Assembly (NCBI GenBank): GCA_947062675.1
Contig: CAMSQM010000027.1
Span: forward strand, 1-39,187
DNA from: an uncultured Roseburia sp.
GTDB lineage: Bacteria > Bacillota > Clostridia > Lachnospirales > Lachnospiraceae
DNA length: 39,187 nt
Reading direction: 5' to 3'
Each line of letters opens with the position of its first letter. Position 1 is the stretch's first letter. Both the position numbers and the translations under genes were made by a program. Of the stretch, positions 25,308 to 33,659 are shown piece after piece. Below the pieces are notes generated by a model. The model did not search any database. It saw nothing but the letters and a program-made list of their open reading frames with translations, and had not been told where the DNA came from.

Positions 25308-26342
25308 ATGAATCTGAAACACAAAAAACCGGCACACATCCTCCCGGCTCTTCTGCTCGCCGCCATGCTCACGGCTGCCTGCGGGCCGCAAAAGGATCCC
25401 GCCGCAGACTACATCGGCATTGAAGCCGCAAAAGAAGCCGCCCTGAACGCGGGCCGCGTCACTGCCGGGGAAGTCACATTTTCCACGGCAGGCCTGGAGA
25501 GCGACGATGATGTGTTCTATTATGAGGTCGTATACACGCATGACGGCACAGAATACGAATATCAGATCGATGCCCTGAACGGAACGGTCATCCGGGAAAC
25601 CCACTCGCCGTCCGCTTCCGCGAACCCTTCCGCCGATGGCACGGCGCAGGGATCCGCAGACAATCCGTCCGGCACTACCCCCGCGGCCCCCGGCAGCGAC
25701 GAAAACACTTCGCCTGCCCCCGCAGACGCCGCGGACAGTTCCAGTGAAACCGCGGACAGTTCCCTGACTGCCGCCGGCAGCACAGGCGGTGCCGGCAGTG
25801 CTCCGCAGGGGAACACGGACAACGCCATTCATCACCCGCAGGAAGAGGCGCATTCCTCTTACCACACCGGCAGTTCCGGAAATAACACCTCCGGTGCCGT
25901 TGATTCCGAGGGCGCTCTCACAATCGCCTTAAACCACGCGGGGCTCACCGCACAGGATCTTCTCTTCAGTGAGGTAAAACAGGATTATGAGGACGGAATC
26001 AGTGTTTTTGAAGTGGAATTCACCACAGCCTCCGGCGCAGAGTATGAATATGAGATCAGCGCCGCAGACGGCACCATACGCAGCTATGATATCGATGCCG
26101 GAGCTTCCGGTTCCACAGCTTCCCGGGGAGACGACCTGATTTCAGAAAGCCAGGCGGTACGAATCGTCCTCGACCGGGTCCCCGGAGCGGCGGCCTCCGA
26201 TGTCTCGATCCGGCTGGAAGAAGATGACGGGCGTATGGAGTATGAGGGGAAGCTGATTTTTAATGATACAAAATATGAATTTAAACTCGACGCATCCAGC
26301 GGAAATGTACTGGAATGGGAGGCTGAACTTCTCCGGCAGTGA
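25308..26342 (+). CDS. Lipoprotein with three PepSY domains
   Basis: A 344-residue exported lipoprotein. The signal ends in LTAAC with Cys25 as anchor. PepSY domains lie at about 35-96, 201-263 and 277-338; each has the AxxxAL helix, paired strands and a closing [YF]x[IL]DAxxGxV turn (YQIDALNGTVI, YEISAADGTIRSYDID, FKLDASSGNVL). Between the first two is a 100-residue Ser/Thr/Pro/Ala/Gly linker that would span the wall. PepSY domains are thought to inhibit peptidases or act in the cell envelope. GGAGG precedes the ATG at 25308. The last eight codons and the stop form the first copy of a 51-bp tandem repeat. Confidence 0.88.
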   Translation: MNLKHKKPAHILPALLLAAMLTAACGPQKDPAADYIGIEAAKEAALNAGRVTAGEVTFSTAGLESDDDVFYYEVVYTHDGTEYEYQIDALNGTVIRETHSPSASANPSADGTAQGSADNPSGTTPAAPGSDENTSPAPADAADSSSETADSSLTAAGSTGGAGSAPQGNTDNAIHHPQEEAHSSYHTGSSGNNTSGAVDSEGALTIALNHAGLTAQDLLFSEVKQDYEDGISVFEVEFTTASGAEYEYEISAADGTIRSYDIDAGASGSTASRGDDLISESQAVRIVLDRVPGAAASDVSIRLEEDDGRMEYEGKLIFNDTKYEFKLDASSGNVLEWEAELLRQ

Positions 26343-26497
26343 CCATACCGCGGAAATCTCCCGGAACGGGAGGCTGAACTTCTCCGGCAGTGGCTATACC
26401 GCGGAAATCTCCCGGAACGGGAGGCTGAACTTCTCCGGCAGTGACTATACCGCGGAAATCTCCCGGAACGGGAGGCTGAACTTCTCCGGCAGTGACT
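26317..26497 (+). repeat. 51-bp tandem repeat, about 3.5 units, starting in the PepSY gene
   Basis: Units start at 26317, 26368, 26419 and 26470 (last one partial, 28 bases). Each carries the coding end EAELLRQ plus the stop position of the PepSY gene, and 51 bases is 17 codons, so all units stay in its frame. Units 1, 3 and 4 have TGA at the stop position; unit 2 has TGG. It fills most of the gap before the ECF gene. Confidence 0.9.
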
Positions 26498-26540
26498 GAA
26501 GCCCGGAACTGGCATGGTTAATTTTATTGAAACTGGACAT

Positions 26541-26567
26541 TTTCAGCAGTCCAATTTATGTTATACT
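26541..26567 (+). promoter_or_regulatory. Predicted promoter for the ECF S component
   Basis: TATACT at 26562-26567 preceded by TG at the extended -10 position, with a weak TTTTCA -35 about 16 bases upstream; 33 bases before the start codon. Confidence 0.4.
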
Positions 26568-26600
26568 GAATCCATCCCACAGACAGAGAGGAGATTCATT

Positions 26601-27173
26601 ATGACAGACCAGAACATTAAAAAGCTTGTGACCGCGGCGCTTCTCGCCGCCATGACCTGTATCGCCACCATGATGATAAAGATTCCGACCCCCACAATGG
26701 GCTACATTCATCCCGGAGACTGTTTTGTGCTCCTCTGCGGCGTCGTGCTCGGGCCGGTCTCCGGCGCGCTGGCGGCGGGTACCGGTTCCATGCTTTCTGA
26801 TATTTTCTCCGGATATCTCTCCTGGGCGCCTGCGACCTTTCTGATTAAGGCGCTTTCGGCGGGTATCGCCGGCTTTCTGTTCCACCGGCATATGTCCGGC
26901 CGCAGCAGCGCGCGGTCGCGCTCCCTTGCCCTCGCGGCGGGCGGAATCGCCGGCGAGGCCGTTATGACAGCCGGATATTTTCTGTATGAGACGGGACTGG
27001 CGGCTTTCGGAACCGGCGATTTTACGGGCGCATCCCTTGCGGCGGGCATCGCATCCTCCGCTGCCGGAATTCCCTTCAACCTGGTGCAGGGTATCGCCGG
27101 CATTATCCTCAGTATCCTGCTGCTCCCCGTCCTTATGAAGGTTCCGGATATCCGAGAGTGGAGCAGAACGTAA
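26601..27173 (+). CDS. ECF transporter S component (substrate-binding membrane subunit)
   Basis: A 190-residue membrane protein with about six helices. IPTPTMGYIHPGDCFVLLCGVVLGP followed by GALAAGTGSMLSDIFSGYLSWAPATFLIKAL is the typical S-component signature. Such subunits bind a vitamin or cofactor precursor and share an EcfAT energising module encoded elsewhere. The substrate cannot be told. AGAGGAG precedes the ATG at 26601. No riboswitch was recognised upstream. It is a single gene ended by a strong terminator. Confidence 0.88.
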   Translation: MTDQNIKKLVTAALLAAMTCIATMMIKIPTPTMGYIHPGDCFVLLCGVVLGPVSGALAAGTGSMLSDIFSGYLSWAPATFLIKALSAGIAGFLFHRHMSGRSSARSRSLALAAGGIAGEAVMTAGYFLYETGLAAFGTGDFTGASLAAGIASSAAGIPFNLVQGIAGIILSILLLPVLMKVPDIREWSRT

Positions 27174-27189
27174 GCATTACAGACAACAC

Positions 27190-27237
27190 AAAAACCGGAG
27201 CATCAGCGACATTTCTGTCACCGATGCTCCGGTTTTT
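27190..27237. terminator. Bidirectional terminator between ECF S component and DUF4097 gene
   Basis: A perfect 15-base stem (27190-27204 and 27223-27237, AAAAACCGGAGCATC) with an 18-base loop, A-run on one side and T-run on the other. Confidence 0.88.
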
Positions 27238-27262
27238 CCATCGCCCTGCGGGCATTTGCGGA

Positions 27263-28174
27263 TCACTCAATATCCAGATACACGGTCCCCATGTTACAGG
27301 ATACTTCAATTGTCCCGACCGCCCCCTGATTGGTCACTTTTCTGCTCCCTCCGATATCCGTGTACTGCTCTCCGTTCACCGAAAGTTCCCCCATATCGCA
27401 CGAGAGATCATAATTGTAATCATTCTCATTCCCCGCCAGGCACAATTCAATACTTCCCATATTGCACTCCGCTTTCAGATCACCCGCGACGGTTCCGCTC
27501 ATGAAAACAGATCCAAGATCACAATCCAGCTCTGCAGTCTGACATACCATATCCTCAAATGTGATATTTCCTGCATTGATAGCAGCAGAGAGCTTCCCTG
27601 TCACCTGCATATCCTGGAACGACACACTTCCCGCGCCCACATCCATGGACAGTTCCTCACAGACTATATCCTCCGGCTCAAATCTCACGTCGGACGCTCC
27701 GATTTCCATGGAGAGGTTCCCGAAACTCATCCCATCCGGAATCTCCACCGTAATCCCCGGCACCGACTTCTGTCTCTTCATCCTGTAGGAAAGCTTTAGC
27801 GTATCCCCGTCCATTCCGCCTTCAAAATAATCTGTCTTTCCACTCTTGATTTTCACCACGATGTGCGAATCATCCTCTCCCTCCAGCACTTTCAGATCCG
27901 CGGCGTCAAAATCGAGATCCAGATTGCGGATGGTTTCGACCGGATACGAATATACTCCTCCCGCATTCACCTGAAAATCATCATCTTCATCGCTTCCATC
28001 CCAGTAAAATCCGTTATCAAAATGCCATCCGTCAAAATTCAGTTCGCCGGACTGCATCATACGCCGGATGGTGCCGTACCCGGCTCCCATGGCCGACGCA
28101 ATCCCCATCAGAAGAAATCCGGCCCCCGCCATCGCCGCGACGACAATCAGGCTGATTCTTGTAAATTTTCTCAT
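27263..28174 (-). CDS. DUF4097 family beta-strand repeat protein, membrane-anchored
   Basis: A 303-residue protein with one N-terminal membrane helix (about 6-29). From about residue 70 to the end it is a right-handed beta-repeat region with many short strands of the form ELSMDVGAGSVSFQD, LSAAINAGNITFED, LKAECNMGSIELCL, as in DUF4097 adhesin-like proteins. It overlaps the DUF1700 stop by four bases (ATGA), so translation is coupled. In other Firmicutes a PadR-DUF1700-DUF4097 set appears linked to envelope stress; here the role is inferred. Confidence 0.88.
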   Translation of the reverse strand: MRKFTRISLIVVAAMAGAGFLLMGIASAMGAGYGTIRRMMQSGELNFDGWHFDNGFYWDGSDEDDDFQVNAGGVYSYPVETIRNLDLDFDAADLKVLEGEDDSHIVVKIKSGKTDYFEGGMDGDTLKLSYRMKRQKSVPGITVEIPDGMSFGNLSMEIGASDVRFEPEDIVCEELSMDVGAGSVSFQDMQVTGKLSAAINAGNITFEDMVCQTAELDCDLGSVFMSGTVAGDLKAECNMGSIELCLAGNENDYNYDLSCDMGELSVNGEQYTDIGGSRKVTNQGAVGTIEVSCNMGTVYLDIE

Positions 28175-28905
28175 ACTGCCCACTCCCCTCTCTTATGAAA
28201 CGGCTTCCTGCAGAGACTGACAAGTCCCCGGAATGCCCACGGCAGAAAAATACCGAACACCTGAACCGCCAGCAGCACCGCCAGCAGACCGAGTGCGAGC
28301 ACAAACAGCCCCGCTCCCAGCAGACCGATTCCGACTGCCGGATTTCCGCTAAAGAGCATACCGGCTCCCACCCCCAGCAGTACAAATCCTGTCACCACGA
28401 GAACTCCCATCACTGCCACAACTGACACCGCCACCCCGAACAGCGCTGCGACCACCGCAAGGAGCACCGAGAGAATCAGCAGCAGCACCGTCAGCCAGAG
28501 CGGAGCCGTAATCACTGCTATTACTACAGCAAGCGCCCCTCTTCCGGAAGCATCCTCCTTCGGCACAGTTCCTGAATCGTAACTTTCGCCCGTCTCTCTG
28601 GCAGCGCCGCCCCACTTCGGCTCACTTCCGATACTTCCGACCGACTCTCTTAAATTCCGGTAATATTCTGCATCCCGGTTCGCAAACGTGTTATAGTAAC
28701 CGCTGCTCCCGTCGATTCCGAGATTTTTCATAATACTCTCCGCAACCTTTTGCGGGGATTCCAGTTCCTCCAGAATCAGCGGCTCGTTCTCCGCTCCGGC
28801 ATCTTCAAAATAGCTTCTGTAAAATGCCATCGCGTCCGCCCGTTCCTCTTCCGATATTCCGGAGAGAAGCTGCTCCAATTGTCTTAAAAATTCTTCCCTG
28901 TTCAT
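28171..28905 (-). CDS. DUF1700/HAAS-domain membrane protein
   Basis: A 244-residue protein. The N-terminal HAAS-like helical domain (MNREEFLRQLEQLLSGISEEERADAM, FYRSYFEDA, then SPQKVAESIMKNL) spans about 1-65, followed by a polar linker and about four membrane helices from 115 on. Family members often sit beside PadR regulators and may be their membrane partners. GGAGG precedes the ATG at 28905. It lies 31 bases after padR and overlaps the DUF4097 gene. Confidence 0.88.
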   Translation of the reverse strand: MNREEFLRQLEQLLSGISEEERADAMAFYRSYFEDAGAENEPLILEELESPQKVAESIMKNLGIDGSSGYYNTFANRDAEYYRNLRESVGSIGSEPKWGGAARETGESYDSGTVPKEDASGRGALAVVIAVITAPLWLTVLLLILSVLLAVVAALFGVAVSVVAVMGVLVVTGFVLLGVGAGMLFSGNPAVGIGLLGAGLFVLALGLLAVLLAVQVFGIFLPWAFRGLVSLCRKPFHKRGEWAV

Positions 28906-28936
28906 TTCATCCTCCATCTCTTTCATCGGAAATCCG

Positions 28937-29254
28937 TCAGACCTCTTCCGCAAACAGCTCCGAAATCTTCGAAGAATAATCGGTCCATTCTCTGCGGTAA
29001 ACAGTCAGCTTCTGTGCTCCTGCCTCCGTAATCCGGTAATACCGCCGGTTCCTTCCCCCGCACTCCCTGTCGTACACGATCAGGCAGTCATCCTTCTGAA
29101 GTCTGCGAAGCACCGGGTAAAGTGTTGACTCTGACACATCGATGGCCCTGCGCACATCCTGCGTGATCTTATAGCCGTATGTGCCCTCATCCTCCTTCGA
29201 CACGACCGCCAGTACAATCGCATCCAGCAGGGCGGCACCCGTGTTAAACACCAT
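28937..29254 (-). CDS. PadR-family transcriptional regulator
   Basis: A 105-residue winged-helix repressor. GTYGYKITQDVRRAIDVSESTLYPVLRRLQKDDCL is the PadR DNA-binding core, and YYRITEAGAQKLTVYRREW closes the wing and dimer helix. AAGGAG precedes the start at 29254. It is first in an operon with DUF1700 and DUF4097 genes, and a perfect palindrome overlaps its promoter, fitting autorepression relieved by an envelope or drug signal. Confidence 0.93.
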   Translation of the reverse strand: MVFNTGAALLDAIVLAVVSKEDEGTYGYKITQDVRRAIDVSESTLYPVLRRLQKDDCLIVYDRECGGRNRRYYRITEAGAQKLTVYRREWTDYSSKISELFAEEV

Positions 29255-29321
29255 ATTTTCAACTCCTTTTCTGATGCACTCCACAATAGATACTATTCAG
29301 TTGTTAATATTGTTCCTTTTC

Positions 29322-29346
29322 CAATACTATACTCTATATAGTATTG
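29322..29346. promoter_or_regulatory. Candidate PadR operator
   Basis: CAATACTATA-CTCTA-TATAGTATTG is a perfect 10-base inverted repeat with a 5-base centre, covering the -10 and spacer of the padR promoter. A degenerate related sequence (AATAGATACTATT) lies nearer the gene at about 29285-29297. Confidence 0.65.
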
Positions 29347-29355
29347 TTTTGTCAA
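29326..29355 (-). promoter_or_regulatory. Predicted promoter of the padR operon
   Basis: On the minus strand a consensus TTGACA (29350-29355) and TATAGT (29326-29331) are 18 bases apart. The operator palindrome sits between and over the -10. Confidence 0.7.
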
Positions 29356-29389
29356 CATTATTATACAAAAAAATAAACTTATTTTCCGG

Positions 29390-29419
29390 TTGCACAATTC
29401 TCCCTGTTCATTGTATGCT
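29390..29419 (+). promoter_or_regulatory. Predicted promoter of the SGNH hydrolase
   Basis: TTGCAC (29390-29395) and TATGCT (29414-29419) with an 18-base spacer, 35 bases before the start. Confidence 0.5.
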
Positions 29420-29453
29420 GTTTTTAACATAAAGAACTATGGAGGACAACGGT

Positions 29454-30125
29454 ATGGAGACACAGTCTGATATCATGAAATTTTTCCAGGAACACGCAAA
29501 GCAGGAACAAAAAGAAAAGCTGGAGCGCTACCGCATTTTAAACCAGTACGCAGAGCCGGACGGCATCCTGTTTACCGGCTCCTCACTGATGGAACAGTTT
29601 CCCGTCCATGAACTGATGCTGGCGGACGGCACGCACAGGGTCATCTACAACAGGGGCGTGGGCGGCTTTACCACAGACGACATGCTCGCGCACATGGAAG
29701 AAATGGTCTACGGCGTCAGCCCGCGCAAAATCTTCCTCAACATCGGAACCAACGATATCGGCAGCCCGGACTACTCTCTGAAGCGCCTGATGGAAAACTA
29801 CGAAAAAATCGTCCACCTGATACAGGGACATATGCCCCGGACCGCGCTTTACCTGATGGCATATTATCCGGTCAACGAGACAGACAGACTTTCCGGCAAC
29901 GCATGGGCCCGGACCATGTTCTCCACGCGGACCAATGAAAATATCCGCATCGCAAACCGGGCCGTCGCCAGTCTGGCGCAAAAAACAGCCTGCCATTTCA
30001 TCGATGTCAATGAGGGACTCACCGATGAAAATGGCAGACTGAAAGCGGAATTTACCGTCGAGGGGATTCATATGTACGCAAACGGTTACCGTGTCGTCTT
30101 TGAAAATATGAAGCCTTATCTGTAG
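29454..30125 (+). CDS. SGNH/GDSL-family hydrolase
   Basis: A 223-residue cytosolic SGNH esterase/lipase-fold protein. Block I with the nucleophile is ILFTGSSLMEQF, block II has Gly in NRGVGGFTTDDM, block III is LNIGTNDIG with the catalytic Asn, and block V has His in EGIHMYANGY, where Glu stands in for the usual Asp two residues before His. The substrate is unknown; relatives remove acetyl groups from sugars. The ATG at 29454 is chosen because GGAGG lies eight bases upstream; the ATG at 29439 has no site. Its last 74 bases overlap the convergent YfhO-like gene. Confidence 0.88.
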   Translation: METQSDIMKFFQEHAKQEQKEKLERYRILNQYAEPDGILFTGSSLMEQFPVHELMLADGTHRVIYNRGVGGFTTDDMLAHMEEMVYGVSPRKIFLNIGTNDIGSPDYSLKRLMENYEKIVHLIQGHMPRTALYLMAYYPVNETDRLSGNAWARTMFSTRTNENIRIANRAVASLAQKTACHFIDVNEGLTDENGRLKAEFTVEGIHMYANGYRVVFENMKPYL

Positions 30126-32706
30126 CAGATATCCGGTCAGGAACTGCCCTGTGAATATATCTGCGCTTTCCCGGGGCTGCTGCACACAGATAACCGGCCG
30201 ACACGCACACGGTCAGGAAGCTGATCCCGTACCCTGCCCAAAGTCCGGGCGGGGTAAATGCGATTTTTATTGTGTGACGCCCCGCGCCGACAGCAGCCCC
30301 CGCGAACGCCTGGTTGACGGTAACCACGGGCACGGACTTCCCGTCAACCAGGATTTTCATTCCGCGCTGAAGCGGGATCGAGGTCACAAAATACCCGTCT
30401 TCCCCCGCCTCCGCCGTGCAGGCAAAGATTTCATGTCCCGACAGGGGCAGTTCCGATACCCGCGTGATCTCTTTCTGCCTGAAAAGTTCTTTTGCCCAGG
30501 TATGCCACTCTGCGCCGTCGATCCGGTATTTTCCGGGTGAAAAAGTGACTTCAAGGCGTCCGGTCCCGTCCGGCTCCGCAAACTGATAGTGAAACTGCCG
30601 GTTCCCGTTCGGGTAGGGGGCTCCTTTCCCTGAAAGCTTGTTGCGTATCCCGTTAATATCAATAACCACCGCTTTCCCGTCCAGACTCTTCACATTAAAG
30701 GAGAGCAGAAGTATCTCCTCCGTGAACGGTTCTTCCAGCTCCAGGGTCATGGTGCATTTCTTTTGGGCCATAATCTCCCAGGCACCCGTATCTGTCTTCT
30801 GTACCGTGAGTCCTTCGGGCAGTTCACAGGGTCTGAATACCGGCTCACAGACTTTCATCTCTGTCCGGAATCCGTTCTCCCCGGCTTCCCCTTCCGTCTT
30901 TTCCGCTCCCTGCGCATCCCCGTCCTCCCCGCGGATAACCGTGGTCCGCATCAGCGCGTCCAGCTTTTCATACGGCTCAAGCCCCCGGAAATTCGTCTCA
31001 TCCATCACATCGTTCACCAGGTAAGCGACCGGCAGCACCGAATCATTTTCCGCAATCACACGGTTTCCTTTTTTCTCCACAATCCGATAGCCGTCCGGCA
31101 CGTGCTCCGGCTCCGCCTCCAGATAACGCACCCCCATAAAATGAAGCAGAAACGGGTTATCCGCCGCCAGCAGCGCTATACGGTTATTGATCTGAACCGG
31201 CGTCATCAGCAGATCATAATACACCTCCCGGTAATCCGCATCCGTGACCGAGGAATACATGGTACTCTTTTTCCGTTCCCCGGACGCATCCCTGTTACCG
31301 GTTGCCAGAGGCTCATAGATACTGTCAAAGCGGTACAGGCCGTTTCGGGCTTCCATTGTGTCTTTCCCTGTATCCGCGCCCGTCCTTCCGTCCCCGGCAT
31401 AAACGCGCGTCACCCACCTGCTGCCGCCTCCGTCATCTTTCGTCTCCAGGGCGATCTCCTGTGCCTGCCCGCCGCGCACATACCCTTCCGTCTTCGCCGT
31501 CTCCAGAAAAAAACAGGCCGGAAGGATCAGAAGGATCAGATACGCCGGCACGCTCCGTTTTCTTCCCCGAATGGCCGGAAGAACTGCCGCCAGAACCAGC
31601 AGATCCGCTGCAATCCACACAAATTTATCTTTTCCGGCATAACAGGCTGCGACCAGAACGAGCGGCACAAACGGCCGGAAGTGCCGCCGCAGTTTTCCCT
31701 CCTGCAGCTGCGCAAACACGCGCACGCACTGCAGCAGCACCAGCGGAACAAATGGAATCAGGATTTTACTTCTGGCATAGAGCAGACCGTTCAGCACATA
31801 GGATGCCAGCCCGAATCCGGCAATCAGAAGATAACACACGCTGTCCGCCCGCAGACGCTTTGCGCCAAGCCCGAGAATCAGGGCGTACAGACAGACTGCC
31901 GTCAGACCCATACCGTAGGGCGAATACAGGAGCGACGTAAAATCCCCGCGGACAGCAAAGATCCCTTCCGGCCCTGAGCCCGCCCGTCTGTGTTCCAGAA
32001 TCACAAGCCCTGTCGGAATCAGAAGAGCCGCCGTCAGACCGGTCGATACTGCCGCCGTTCTGATATAATTACCCAGAAAAGACCTGCCCTCCTGACGATA
32101 CCAGTACCAGCCGGCCGCGGCCAGCACGGAGACAGCATAATAAAAGCTGTTGCAGTATACAAGACTTAAAAAGATGCAGACCCACCCGTACTTTTTTCGC
32201 CGGATCATCAGAAGCGCCGCCAGCAGAAAAGGCATGTAGTTGATAAACATCACCTGCCTGTGCGTCTGGAAAAAGCACGCGGCAAACAAAAACAGCATAC
32301 TTCCCCAGAATGCCAGAAACTCCGGTATCTCCTCCTCGCGCAGCAGACGGTAAAACAAAATCACCGAGGCCAGATACCCCGCCAGCATATAGGCCGTCAC
32401 CAGATACAGCATCGGCACATCCGCAAACAGACATCCCAGCAGAATATCCGGCCTCAGGTAGCCGTAATAAGAAAACAAAAACCCATTGCTGCCGCCGCCA
32501 AGCTCCAGATATTCCGGCAGCAGGGTCTTTTGTTCCAGACAGGCGGTGCGTATCGTCTCCGCCAGCGCCGCATGCTGGGAGAACCAGTCCGTCGTCGAGC
32601 CGTATACATATCCGCGCGGCACGGACAGCCCTGCCGTCACCAGAAACGCCGCCGCTAATATCAGAGGATATTTCCATCGCTGCCATTTACTCTGTCGTTT
32701 TTCCAT
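30052..32706 (-). CDS. YfhO-like large membrane protein (putative envelope glycosyltransferase)
   Basis: An 884-residue membrane protein. About a dozen helices lie in residues 10-430, with the family's early extracellular segment (STTDWFSQHAALAETIR, then GGGSNGFLFSYYGYLRPD). A large soluble region follows (about 430-835), with a last helix near 835-855. YfhO-type proteins in Bacillus and Listeria glycosylate lipoteichoic acid or related polymers. GGAGGG precedes the start. The ~35 residues after the last helix are basic and encoded antisense to the SGNH gene, longer than expected. It is divergent from the two-component system. Confidence 0.87.
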   Translation of the reverse strand: MEKRQSKWQRWKYPLILAAAFLVTAGLSVPRGYVYGSTTDWFSQHAALAETIRTACLEQKTLLPEYLELGGGSNGFLFSYYGYLRPDILLGCLFADVPMLYLVTAYMLAGYLASVILFYRLLREEEIPEFLAFWGSMLFLFAACFFQTHRQVMFINYMPFLLAALLMIRRKKYGWVCIFLSLVYCNSFYYAVSVLAAAGWYWYRQEGRSFLGNYIRTAAVSTGLTAALLIPTGLVILEHRRAGSGPEGIFAVRGDFTSLLYSPYGMGLTAVCLYALILGLGAKRLRADSVCYLLIAGFGLASYVLNGLLYARSKILIPFVPLVLLQCVRVFAQLQEGKLRRHFRPFVPLVLVAACYAGKDKFVWIAADLLVLAAVLPAIRGRKRSVPAYLILLILPACFFLETAKTEGYVRGGQAQEIALETKDDGGGSRWVTRVYAGDGRTGADTGKDTMEARNGLYRFDSIYEPLATGNRDASGERKKSTMYSSVTDADYREVYYDLLMTPVQINNRIALLAADNPFLLHFMGVRYLEAEPEHVPDGYRIVEKKGNRVIAENDSVLPVAYLVNDVMDETNFRGLEPYEKLDALMRTTVIRGEDGDAQGAEKTEGEAGENGFRTEMKVCEPVFRPCELPEGLTVQKTDTGAWEIMAQKKCTMTLELEEPFTEEILLLSFNVKSLDGKAVVIDINGIRNKLSGKGAPYPNGNRQFHYQFAEPDGTGRLEVTFSPGKYRIDGAEWHTWAKELFRQKEITRVSELPLSGHEIFACTAEAGEDGYFVTSIPLQRGMKILVDGKSVPVVTVNQAFAGAAVGAGRHTIKIAFTPPGLWAGYGISFLTVCVSAGYLCAAAPGKRRYIHRAVPDRISATDKASYFQRRHGNRLRTYESPRR

Positions 32707-32802
32707 AATTCCCTCCGGATTTACATGTTTTTCTTACAATACCGGTTATACACCCATTTTCTTAACTTTTTCCCAAAGAGAATCTGAAGATTTCTTAAGA
32801 TC

Positions 32803-32832
32803 CCTTCCGCTCCGGAAGGAGTGTGATATAAT
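32803..32832 (+). promoter_or_regulatory. Predicted promoter with palindrome upstream of the two-component genes
   Basis: A perfect TATAAT at 32827-32832 lies 17 bases after a weak CTTCCG. The palindrome CCTTCCG-CTC-CGGAAGG (32803-32819) covers the -35 region. Further upstream TTTCTTAA occurs twice (32758-32765 and 32791-32798), 33 bases or about three helical turns apart, possible direct-repeat sites for the response regulator. Confidence 0.45.
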
Positions 32833-32948
32833 AGCGCCTGAAATTACTGCGCCGGGAAGCGCGCGGCGAGCCCGGACATCCGGGCGTGGGCGTATTGGGA
32901 CAGAATGCAGCTCTCCCGGGACGCATTGGGGAAAGGAGTCGGGGACTT

Positions 32949-33659
32949 ATGGAAGAAAGTGCACAGATTTTAGTGGTGGATGACAACCCGGAAATCCGGG
33001 AAATTATACAGATTCTGCTGGGCGCGGAAGGATATGCGGTTCGGGAGGCGGCGAACGGAAACGCGGCCCTGCAGGAACTGTCCGCACAGGAATTCGACCT
33101 GATCATTCTGGATATTATGATGCCGGATTTAAACGGCTACCAGACCTGTGTGAAAATACGGGAACAGTCAAATGCGCCCATTCTTTTTCTCAGCGCGCGC
33201 ACTGCCGACAGCGACAAAATGCTCGGTTTTTCCAGCGGCGGAGATGATTATCTCGCCAAACCATTTTCCTACAGTGAGCTGATCGGACGCACAAAAGCCC
33301 TGATACGCCGTTACCGGGTATACAGCGGAAAATCTGCGGCGCCACCGGCACCGCGGGCCGGTATCCTGACCGTCCGCAACCTGACCATCCACACAGACTC
33401 CCGCACGGCAGAACTGAACGGGCTGCCCGTCGGGCTCACAGATACAGAATACGCGCTGCTGCTTCTGCTCGCCACACACCGCAGACAGATCTTTTCCGCG
33501 GAGCATCTCTACGAAGCCGTCTGGCAGGAACCCTATTACCACGGAGCTGCCAACACTGTGATGGTACATATGCGCAATCTCCGCCGCAAAATAGAGACAG
33601 ACCCGCAGAATCCGCAATTGATCCGGACGGTCTGGGGAAGGGGGTACCGCTGTGAATAA
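32949..33659 (+). CDS. OmpR/VanR-family response regulator
   Basis: A 236-residue response regulator. The receiver domain (5-120) has acidic pair D11-D12, phospho-acceptor D55 (LIILDIMMPD), LSAR and the KPF Lys. The C-terminal winged helix (140-235) ends RTVWGRGYRCE. AAAGGAG lies about ten bases before the ATG at 32949. Its stop overlaps the kinase start by eight bases. It probably binds its own promoter and that of the divergent YfhO-like gene; this is inference. Confidence 0.94.
   Translation: MEESAQILVVDDNPEIREIIQILLGAEGYAVREAANGNAALQELSAQEFDLIILDIMMPDLNGYQTCVKIREQSNAPILFLSARTADSDKMLGFSSGGDDYLAKPFSYSELIGRTKALIRRYRVYSGKSAAPPAPRAGILTVRNLTIHTDSRTAELNGLPVGLTDTEYALLLLLATHRRQIFSAEHLYEAVWQEPYYHGAANTVMVHMRNLRRKIETDPQNPQLIRTVWGRGYRCE

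Noticed and set aside
26263-26499. Repeat-encoded peptide (RLNFSGSD units) in another frame of the 51-bp repeat
   Set aside because: Starts inside the PepSY gene without a ribosome site; explained by the tandem repeat itself.
30763-31977. 404-codon plus-strand frame inside the YfhO-like gene
   Set aside because: Antisense shadow of a GC-biased coding region; no start signal and no recognisable protein.
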